64,000 nucleotides of DNA from Isoetes taiwanensis (lineage: Eukaryota; Streptophyta; Lycopodiopsida; Isoetales; Isoetaceae). The notes below the pieces were generated by a model. That model worked only from the letters and a program-made list of their open reading frames with translations, was not told the origin of the DNA and ran no database searches. The translations under genes were made by a program, and so were the position numbers. The stretch spans positions 7,228,822-7,292,821 of the forward strand of contig JAJEKV010000015.1 of assembly GCA_021234155.1 (NCBI GenBank), given 5' to 3'. Below, piece by piece: positions 54,699 through 64,000 of this stretch. How positions within the stretch are numbered: position 1 is the stretch's first letter; the number at the start of each line of letters is the position of its first letter.

Positions 54699-57600
54699 AC
54701 AATTATCAACTAAGCATAATATATAAAGGATTGTGTTCTAGAACATAACTTGTCAAGGCCACAAGGGATCAACTCCTGCAAATATATAAGAAAATCTTAA
54801 TCCACACATATATAAACGAGTCTCTAATTTTTTTTTTTTTTTTTTTGTTCTGCACTTCTATTTTTTCTCCGCCGCCTTTGTTAGGATTGTGGCAGAGACA
54901 CGTGTTTTTTTTAAGTTCTCTCAAATGCAGCTGCGTATGGGAGACGCGTGGTCTGATAACGATCTTCAAGATCCAGAAAAGCTGCAATTCCATAACTGCA
55001 ATTTGGGCCAAAAAGCTCTGGTCAATTTTTCATAGCAATTCCGTAAGCAATTTGCCATGCGAATTAGAGAAACCGTTAGATTTGCACAAAAAAATTTGCA
55101 TCTCCAATTTGCAATTTATTAGTGTTAAGCCGACCAGAAATGCAGATTTGGGTCTTAGAAGAAGGGGAAACATGGCAATCCGCCCAAGCACAGAGAATAA
55201 GTAAACACATAAATGGCTATTTTAGAGATGGCTTCCTGATGGGGTGCCTAAAGCTTGAAAATTCATCTCTGAAGACGATGGCAGAGCCTCGAAACCCATC
55301 ATTAATAGCTTCGTGCACGCAAATATCCAGGATTTGAAGGCCCTGTTTCGTGGCAATATAGCTCTCTATAGTTCTCAGGGATTTCGAAATTGAAGGCTCG
55401 ATTCACCTGCATTGTGGCCTTGATGAAGATTTACAGTAGGAATTAGGGGCTGTTAAGATCGGAAATGGGTATTGGCTATGGAGGAAGGAAACGAAGCAAA
55501 GACATTAAGGGAGGCATTTCTTTAACCTTCGCAGATGCCAGAAAAGGATGAGTTTACATTTTTTCTCCATGTTTGAGACTCGGAGAAGGTGGATGGGCAC
55601 CAGAATTGGGTCAAGGCGAATTGGGCGATTAGTATTCACATTTGATGTGGATATGGAGGGTGCCCATCTGCAGAAAAGGGTTTTGGGTGTTCTAAATTAG
55701 GGCGATGAGCGCCCAATGTTTCAAGGACAGAGATGGCTACTGGGGAAATGTATGTGTTTCTATGGCAGCCTGCTGCATCGAATGCGGCTCGCTTGGCATG
55801 CGAGGGATCCAGTGGGCATACTGCGAGTGAATTCTACTTCTCAGAGCAATTGTTTTAGCGATCTGACCCACGAAGTTGAGGTTAGCGAGAAATCAAGCGA
55901 TTGTGAAGAAGAACAAAGTAACAGGGAAGTCATGAGTCCAGAGATAAATCAAAATTCTTATTTAGTGTTTCGGAACCATTGTTTTTTTCTTATAACAAAT
56001 TTATTCGTGGTACCCATTATCTAAAGGCTATTGTTGTACCTTGGTACCCCAATGCTTCATTTCCCTTAGTCCTTGATGAGCCTAATAACCCACTCTTAGA
56101 AAACAATAATGCCTAGGCAATGGATAAGCATAATAACCCACCTCTAAGAAACAATATTGCTTACCTAGTGAAATATAAATCCATAGTCTATCTTTCTTGC
56201 ATATAATGCATGAGCCATATAGAAGCCAAAGATTCTAAAAGCTATACCACAACAATGCTCTCAAACTAGTTATCTTTGATACTAAGACTTCTTCGCAATA
56301 CCTTGAATAATCACAGTTCAAACTAGAAAACAAGTCGAACAAAAGAATTAGCATAGGTTCAAATCCTATGCCACAAATATCCCAACAAGTCGAACAAAAG
56401 AATTAGGTTCAAATCCTATGCCACAAATATCCCTATGCACTACTCACTTCCCTAAATGCAAGGGAAGTGGGAAAGAGAAATGTTCGCAGCGGCCTCGCGA
56501 TAAATTTCTTGTAGTTATAAATGGAAGGTAAGGAACCTGAGGTTCATAACTTTGCTTGTCCATCCTTCAATCATATTTTGGTGGTATGCTGGCAACTAAT
56601 TACCAACATCAAAAGTAGCATGCCTGTATGGCAAAACGTTTGTGAGAGCATAAAAATGTTGTCCATCAAGCTCAAATGGCTGTCAGACTATCTGATAGTT
56701 TATATCTCTGGCTGGGTATCATGGTGAAATGTGAAATCATGGTCTCTGAAATACTTAATCGAAATTTCGACCACCTTGAAATTTCAACCACCTTGAAATT
56801 TCGCTCTTATTCACTATGTTTTTAAATAGCGAAAACCTTTGGTGACTTTCTGTCGAAGTTTTTGGGTGGCGCCGACTCCTACTCTATTTCTGCACAACGA
56901 ACGCCCTTTGTTTCGACTTGATTCTGCACAGTGAAGAAGCACTCAAGCTCGCTGATATTTAAGGCTTCTCCAATGCTCCAGCCTAAAAATACCGGATCGA
57001 CCATTCTTTTTCTCATAAAGTTAGATTTAGGGCATCGACGTCCATAAACAGAGCTTCATTGCTCTTGTTTGTTTTGTGCAGGCAGAAATCTTCAGCTTGA
57101 ATCTGGCTTCAGCAAATAAAAATCAAATGAGGCCAAAAACTGCTACAGATCTTTATTTCTATTTCATCTTTCAATAGATTTGTTGATCTCCAGCCTCTAA
57201 TACTGCATCCAAGCTCGGGTTTGCTGCTCTATTGCACCTACACTATCAAAATCCGAGATTAATCGAACTTTCTAAAGCAAAAATCAAGCTCCAGCCTCAA
57301 GAACGGGCTAAATTTCAAGCTAGTTGAAAATTCGTCGGAGAATTTGAGGGACCTATAAAATTTCTTGTGGAAATTTTGAGCAGACCTGGCAGTGCCACTA
57401 GCGGCTCTGCCACTTGTGGCCCGCTCTTAAATATAGAGAACAATGAAGATTATATTGGATGAGTCTCTATGAGCCAAAGTGGCTTGTACATATATAGGTA
57501 AGAACCTACAAAAGGACACATCTCTACACTAGAGGATATGTCTCCTCACATGACTAGGATTACCACCTAGGCATGGTCACATGACACTTGCGATGTCATC

Positions 57601-58926
57601 AATCCTTGATCTATATGATCATATTTCTAAATTCCAACACCCGCCAGGTCAGCTCAAAATTTCCAAAAGAAATTTTAAGGTCCCTAAAATTACTCCTTCC
57701 TAAAAACTCAGGTTTTATTCTATGGTTTGAGCTCTGGCCAGAATTTAATGGCACAAAAATATACTCTATGCATATGGCCGCTTATACTGTGAACGACCTT
57801 GTCATGATTCAAAAACGGCATGGCGCTGATACAAATTTTAACGTTTTGCTTAAATGGTCATGCAAATATGGCTTGTGTAAAAATGGGGATGCCTAAATTG
57901 TAAGGCCCAAATCGTGCTATTATCTGTTGCCTTAAATGGCTTTTGAATGACCTAGCAGCACCGATCTAGTAATATAGTGCTATTATACAAATGATCGATG
58001 CCTATAAGGATTTTTCAGGCAAAATGATATGGTTATATGACTCAAAACCATGCAAGAGTGGATGCAAAGATAAATTTTGCATTCATACATTAGGCAGGAT
58101 AGGTTTCCCTCTCAACCAGGAAAATGATCTATTGAGCATATGCAAAATCATGATTTCTGGACACTCTAGGAACCGGCAATAGGACTTTCTTCTTTCTAAT
58201 CCCTTGTCTCAAACTCTTCTATTTATGCTTTTCTGCCTTTATCCTTTAGATGCCGGATTTGAATAACATATGGCTGTGGGTTCTTCAGGCGCCTCTACAG
58301 ATATGTGGAAAAGCCGAGGCAGATTCTTGAATTTGAGCAATTCCATCGGATTTTGCAATTGTAGATTACACAAGTAATCAATTTTGCCTCATTCCAATTA
58401 AGACCTCGATTCTTTTGCGATCAGATCGCTTGTTGCTGTCTGTTCATACCCAAAATGTGTTAAATTTTTTGCCCAGGCATTGAAATATGTTCATGTGAAG
58501 CACATGCTTATGCCAGCTCAGAAGTTCTCCCAAAAAACTCAAAAACTTAACCCAAAAATCTAACCGGTATTTTATACCCAGGAAAAAGATAGCTACATGT
58601 CAATAAGATGTCAATAAGATGTAAGAGCACCCTAGAAGAATCGAATCTTTGTAAAAGGAGTAAATATGTAGATTTCTGTCAAAATGGATAAGTTTGATGA
58701 ACTAACTAATGACTTACTTCCAGCTGCACAAATAAGAATGTGCCAAATAGAGCGCTCTCTGGAAAGGGTAATGTCTCTGAGGGACCACACCACAGTTGCC
58801 CAAAATAGGTTATGATCATGCAGGCTTCAACGTGGATGCAATCCACAATTCCAAGTCAATCCGCCACCCTATCATTTCTATTAAGCACTTCTGGACTGCT
58901 GCCGGACATCTCCCTGCGCCAGCGCT
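54699..58926. other. Catalase 5' flank and spacer, no supported gene
   Basis: A 19-T run lies at 54,828-54,846. A 102-codon plus-strand frame at 55,716-56,024 has an acidic patch (EVEVSEKSSDCEEE) but no known family, and an alternative Met at 55,732 in another frame gives only 41 residues. 56,331-56,440 is a two-copy tandem repeat of about 55 bp. No clear TATA box or CpG-rich promoter could be fixed for the catalase gene. Confidence 0.4.
56331..56440. repeat. Two-copy tandem repeat (~55 bp)
   Basis: CAAGTCGAACAAAAGAATTAG followed by GGTTCAAATCCTATGCCACA occurs twice, separated by about 55 bp. The first copy has a 5-bp stem and 7-nt loop (ATAGG/CCTAT) like a tRNA T-arm, but no rest of a tRNA. 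Confidence 0.75.
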
Positions 58927-61900
58927 ATGGATCCCGATCGAGTAAGTTTCTTGCGCCATTGCTTCAAACCCCATCCTTTTATTTCATCTTTGAAAAAGAA
59001 CACGTTCTCAAACTTAGATGAAGGTAAAGGTTTGTAAACTTGTGGAATCAGCTTGCTATGTCCTAGTTTAGGAGACCAGAAACTCTTGGAATAATATCGG
59101 AGATAAGTACAATTTTATTACAAGTAGGTTGAACTAAGATTTGATAATGCCTTCCATCACAGATTGAAGGAAAATCCAAGTGCACGTTTTTTCATTTATA
59201 TATTTAGTTATGTTCAGCTGCATTATTCTTGCCTAGTTTCTGGTAGAAATTTGAGTTCAACAAAATGCATACGTTATAGAGTTTGAGTTTCATAATTGTT
59301 TGTCCTTGTCCATGACGTAGATGGCAGCCTGATTCCAACAATTATCAAATTCTTACTTTTGTACACTTTGTTGAGGCTTCCCCTACAGATATGAGGTTTT
59401 ACAAGATTCTTAGCTCTTTTAGTCTAGTGGATGTTGATCTAGAAAATGTTTGGCAATGTCTAAAGTAGTTGTTTTAACCTCGATCTCAACATACTTAAGA
59501 GTGATTATGGGTGTTTTTAACCATATGCTATTATTCTTGTGCAGCATCGGCCATCTAGTGCCTTCAATTCACCCTTCTGGACCACCAATCAGGGAGCTCC
59601 TGTATGGAATAATAATTCATCATTAACAGTGGGTGCAAGAGGTAGGTACTTTTAATATATGAATAATTCTCAACCATTATATGTATATACCACATTCTGT
59701 AGCTGATGTCATGTGCACTTTGTGTGATAAATCTCTATTGTTGACAGTAGCGATCAACACTGGATTTTGGTGGGATATTCCTTTTTCCTGATGTCTGCCC
59801 TACAGTTCTGTATCTCCTCAATATACAAACACATTAGTAGCTGCCTCTGTATTTTTTTCGTACTAGCTCCATGCTTTTGAACATCAGTTTCAGTTTATTA
59901 GGATGTCAGTTTTTCTATGTATGTTCTAAGATATCTGGTTTTCTTTTCTCAATCATTACTTTTGTCTGTCTGAGGACTGTTTTGTTTCATTTTACTGGCT
60001 GCTGACTCTATACCTATCAATAATTAACCTTCTCTTATGAGGACATCTTATACAAGCTGTATGTAATTGTAAATGCAGGGCCTGTGCTGCTTGAAGACTA
60101 CCATCTAGTTGAGAAACTTGCCCAGTTTGACAGGGAGAGAATTCCAGAACGTGTTGTACATGCAAGAGGTGCAAGTGCAAAGGGTTTCTTTGAGGTCACA
60201 CATGATATATCCCACCTGACATGTGCCGATTTCTTATGTGCTCCCGGGGTTCAAACCCCACTTATTGTCCGCTTTTCAACTGTAATCCACGAGAGAGGAA
60301 GTCCTGAAACTCTACGAGATCCAAGGGGCTTTGCTGTGAAGTTCTATACAAGGGAAGGGAACTTTGACTTGGTTGGAAACAACATTCCAGTATTCTTCAT
60401 TCGTGATGGTATCAAGGTTGGGTTCTGGTTACTTTACATTCTTGTGCATTATGCTTACATTATTTGAGTTATTAATCTGTAGACACTCACCTTTGTTTAA
60501 TTTTTGGGTTTTTAGTTTCCTGATGTGATCCATGCACTCAAGCCAAATCCAAAGACCCATCTTCAGGAGCCATGGAGAATCATGGATTTCTTTTCTCATA
60601 TTCCTGAGAGTTGCCACATGTTCACTTTCATTCTAGATGACTGGGGAATACCTTACAATTATCGTCACATGGAAGGATTTGGTGTACATACATTCAAGGT
60701 CATAACTTTCATCTCTTAATAGTGAAGTATTTCTTCATGTATTTGCATATATAGAACACATGAACATGGTATTGAAGAAGCTTGAAATAATAGCAATAAA
60801 ATGCAGGGTGTAATGTGGATTTGATTTGCAGGCCAGGCGCATCGTATTATTCTAGCCATATTGATATGGTCTAAACATATTGTTCTGGCAGTTCGTTTGG
60901 GCTTTGACATTTATATTATTCTGACAATACATTCTTGCTTTTACAGCTTATAAACAAGGGAGGGAAAGAGACACTCTGTAAGTTTCATTGGAAGCCCACG
61001 TGTGGTTTGAAGTTTCTCCTTGACGACGAAGCTATTATCGTGGGTGGTTCAAATCATAGTCATGCCACAAAGGACCTATATGATTCCATCAGTTCTGGAA
61101 ATTTCCCTGAATGGAAGCTTTATATCCAGACTATGAATCCTGCAGATGAGGATAAATTTGATTTTGACCCGTTGGATGATACCAAGATATGGCCAGAGGA
61201 CCTATTCCCTTTGCAGGTAATCTGAGTAGCATGTAGCTTGGTTTGATTTTATGTAGATTTGGGATGACTAGCTGTATCTAACACAACTCTTAAACAGTCA
61301 AATTCACCAAAATGGTATCCACGATAGCTATATTCTGTTAATAATCCTGTTTCTTTGGGCTCTCATTTTTCATGACACATTACATGAGCCGAGTCAAATT
61401 TATTCTTTTCTTTGGGCTCTCATTTCTATGTTATATACATGAAAGGGTAGAAGCTAACGTTTGGTCTTGTGATGCAGCCTGTTGGGAGAATGGTACTGAA
61501 CAAGAACATAGACAATTTCTTTAATGAGAATGAGCAGCTGGCTTTCTGTCCTGGGGTGATTGTTCCTGGTATCTACTATACAGATGACAAAATGTTCCAA
61601 ACAAGGGTGTTTTCCTACTCAGATACACAACGCCATAGGCTGGGTCCAAACTACTTGATGCTTCCAGTAAATGCACCAAAGTGTGCCCATCATAATAATC
61701 ATCATGAGGGGTTTATGAATTTTATGCACAGAGATGAAGAGGTATAGCATAAGCCGTACTTGTTGTTTAGTGTTCTCATCAGATTGTGAGTCTTTATCAG
61801 ATTGTGGGATATTGTGCATATGATCATATGATTAATCTTTTCTTTGTCCATAGTAATAGACTAAATTCTTAGGCATGATTGTCGTCTGTTTTATTGTGTA

Positions 61901-62476
61901 AGCTGTGCATATGCTTTTCACAGGTTAATTACTTCCCATCTCGTTTTGATCCTGTGAAACATGCTGAGCGTGTGCCCCTTTCCCAAGGTTTCATCAGCGG
62001 AGTGAGGGAAAAGGTATTGTTTGTTTTGGGTTTTTTTGTCTTATTGATATTCAGATTGTACCTGGAAGACTGATTTTAGACCCTTTTGCCCTTTAGCGTA
62101 TTATTGAGAAGGAGAATAATTTTGCACAACCTGGAGCACGTTATAGGTCATGGCCACCAGACAGGTGATTATTCGAATTTTTGCATGACTTGTGCAATGT
62201 TTTGTACTACATTTCTAGAGCATGATTATGCAGGCAAGAACGTTTTAGAACACGTGTCATAAAGTTCCTGTCAGACCCACGAGTTACACATGAGATCAGG
62301 AGTGTTTGGCTCTCGTATTGGTCCCAGGTACATTGCGCTCTTAGATTTTCTTGCTTTGCTTTTATACAACACCCAACGACCACAGTTCCTGATGGTGTGC
62401 TTGTTTGAAATCTCAGTGTGATCGAGATTTGGGCCAGAAACTGGCTTCCCACTTTAATATGAAGGCAGCAATGTGA
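58927..62476 (+). CDS. CAT: Catalase, ten exons, 492 residues
   Basis: Haem enzyme that splits hydrogen peroxide into water and oxygen, in peroxisomes. Exons: 58927-58941, 59545-59641, 60079-60416, 60516-60698, 60947-61216, 61478-61741, 61924-62013, 62097-62164, 62234-62327, 62417-62476 (stop TGA). All nine introns are GT-AG. The coding length is 1,479 nt, giving 492 residues, the standard plant catalase length. Exon 1 encodes only MDPDR; exon 2 continues HRPSSAFN, matching the usual MDPxxxRPSS start. Distal His65 ([18 protein letters not shown]), Asn138 ([12 protein letters not shown]) and the haem-ligand Tyr348 ([16 protein letters not shown]) are present. The QKL internal peroxisome-targeting motif is at 480-482. 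Unusual: [20 protein letters not shown] and a C-terminus ending FNMKAAM, and more introns than the seven usual in angiosperms. Confidence 0.97.
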
Positions 62477-62692
62477 TTCATTCTTATTGTTGAGGTGCCT
62501 GCGACGAAAAAGATGCTTAGTTTGGATCCTTGAGCTTCTTAATTCTTAGCTGGCTGTATTACTTTGGACCCATTGTGCTTGTAAATATTAATGTTGAGCT
62601 TTGTGAATATTGTATGACTTTTGTTGAAATTTTCTGTTAAAATTAATGCCCCTTAAAAATCATGTAGAATTGGTTTGAAATTTCTATTAAAT

Positions 62693-62930
62693 TATGCCTT
62701 TTTAAAATCATGTAGAATTGATTTCATTTCAGCATGCAGAAGTCCCGCTTTACGTCCCATTTTACGTTGTATAATAAGATGCCTTTTTAGAATCATGTAG
62801 AATTGATTTCATTTCAGCATGCAGAAGTCCTGCTTCGCTTTACGTCCCATTTTACGTTGTATAATAAGATGCCCTTGCAAAAGTTTGCCTTTACGTCCGA
62901 TTTTACGTTGTATAAGATGCCATTGCAGGC
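62693..62930. repeat. Tandem repeat downstream of catalase (~86 bp)
   Basis: TGCCTTTTTA.AATCATGTAGAATTGATTTCATTTCAGCATGCAGAAG and CTTTACGTCCCATTTTACGTTGTATAATAAGATGCC recur at about 62,695 and 62,780, with a third partial copy (TTTACGTCCGATTTTACGTTGTATAAGATGCC) from about 62,889. It follows the catalase stop by about 220 bp and may lie in or just past the 3' untranslated region. Confidence 0.82.
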
Positions 62931-64000
62931 TTTTATGCATATAAGATGTCCTTTTAAAGGACATTTCGTTGTGGAAGCCACGCCGACGCGCGTTAGTGCG
63001 GAGGGGTGGCTGACATGTTGGAATGTTTAGTAAAAAGGACATTCTTAAAACGTGAAGTTTGTGTTAGGGTTCATTCTGGCGGCTCCGGCTATGGTGATGG
63101 CGCCTTGTTGGTGCCCTGCTCCTGCGATGGCTCCAGCGATGGCACCTTGCTCCTGCTTTCTTTCGTTGCTTTCTTTTGAAGCCTTTTTGCTTTCTTTTGA
63201 AGCTTTCTTTTCTTCGCGACAGTTCTTCTCCGGCCATGGCTATGGCACTATAAAGGCGATGGATCATTTTGCAGGTGAAGATGAGTCGCTGTAGCTTGAT
63301 GTAGTTCGTTTCTAATTCTTTACATTGTTTTTTTGCTGTTATTTAGTTTAAAGTTCGATACTTCCCTGGCGATCTTCTGTCGCTTCTTTCTTTACCTACA
63401 GTTGCTTCCTTTTCCCATATTTTCTTCTGGATTTAGCCCTGTTGCGCATCTGGCCCCATGATCTGTAGGCAAAAATATATCGGGATTCCTTTATTTTCGT
63501 GTTTTAACTAGGATCTGGCAGTGTGAAAGATCTCTTGATTTCTGATTTAGAGCGAGGCCATGCTTACTATCGAAGTCCTTCAGCTCTTTGTGAAAATTTT
63601 CTGTAAGCTTTTCTTTTGCAGTGTATTGTTTCAGTCTAACACATTGTAGCGGACTATTAGTGTTATACTATGCCTTTCGACCTATGGAGGGCATAAAATA
63701 TCTGCCATGAAGGAATCAAGAAGCAAAGCAAAGCCAGCACAATGAAGCAGAGGTAGTAGATAACATGTACTTCTGTTTGAAGAAGGCCCCACAGTTTAAT
63801 CATCTTTTCTGATCTATTGTTAGGCTATGATTCACTGGGGTTCAATTCCCCACCTAGTAAATAGAAATCTCTTGTAAATTAATCAAGAAACTAGAATATA
63901 AAGCAGAATGCAAGTAATAGCAGCAAGTCTTTTAGAGTGCAAGTAAAGGATCTTGGAATGCAGTTAAGATCCGAGAATGCAACTAAAAAATTGGAATGAT
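62931..64000. other. Right-end flank, no supported gene
   Basis: An 80-codon plus-strand frame at 63,052-63,294 is made of repeated APAMAP and LLSFEAF phrases arising from short direct repeats (CTTTCTTTTGAAG), so I do not call it a gene. The rest is T-rich and intron- or leader-like; the next gene, if any, lies past the window. Confidence 0.4.

Noticed and set aside
55716-56024. 102-codon ORF upstream of catalase
   Set aside because: Acidic patch is suggestive, but no family, no neighbouring exons and a hydrophobic run-on tail; left as unassigned.
56353-56369. tRNA-like T-arm (ATAGG TTCAAAT CCTAT)
   Set aside because: Stem and loop sizes are right, but no acceptor, D-arm or anticodon arm can be folded around it and the segment is part of a two-copy tandem repeat.
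63052-63294. 80-codon ORF after catalase
   Set aside because: Made of short direct repeats (APAMAP, LLSFEAF); no homology recognised and no splice or transcript evidence.

Overview
The window looks like nuclear DNA from a land plant, probably a seed plant with a large, transposon-rich genome. The evidence is one intron-containing plant catalase gene near the right end, surrounded by nested plant-type retrotransposons. Species cannot be named; a gymnosperm or early-diverging angiosperm would fit the repeat load and the catalase, but that is inference. Only about 3.5 kb of 64 kb is a convincing host gene.

Layout. 1-4 kb: minus-strand remains of a LINE (family 2), clearest in the first 0.8 kb. 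4.6-8.7 kb and 17.5-26.4 kb: two copies of a non-coding repeat built of blocks I call Q, S and P. The second copy is split by about 6.4 kb that carries a degraded minus-strand Ty3/gypsy integrase end and LTR-like flanks. 12.7-14.0 kb: a tandem array with a period of about 340 bp. 27-33.1 kb: an L1-like LINE on the plus strand with a well preserved reverse transcriptase. 34.3-43.3 kb: a complete Ty3/gypsy element with 1.16-kb LTRs, TG..CA ends and a 5-bp target duplication TCGTC. 43.3-47.6 kb: a GC-rich minus-strand LINE of a different type (RTE-like). 48.4-49.3 kb: four ~180-bp repeat monomers with a hairpin in each. 51.9-52.5 kb: a short Mutator-like element with ~160-bp inverted repeats and a 9-bp target duplication. 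53.0-54.7 kb: a 5'-truncated LINE (same family as at position 1) with an 18-bp target duplication. 58.9-62.5 kb: a ten-exon catalase gene encoding 492 residues.

How it fits together. The catalase is the only apparent functional gene; its nine introns all have GT-AG ends and its haem and active-site residues are intact. The rest is a record of successive insertions: the gypsy element landed next to the RTE-like LINE, a gypsy-type element seems to have landed in a Q-S-P repeat, and the MULE and LINE at 52-54 kb each left clean target duplications. Differences between the two gypsy LTRs, and several breaks in its pol and in the L1-like LINE, fall at CAG/CTG. This suggests either CHG-methylation damage or a sequencing error at methylated CHG sites, so the 'broken' state of these elements may be partly artefactual.
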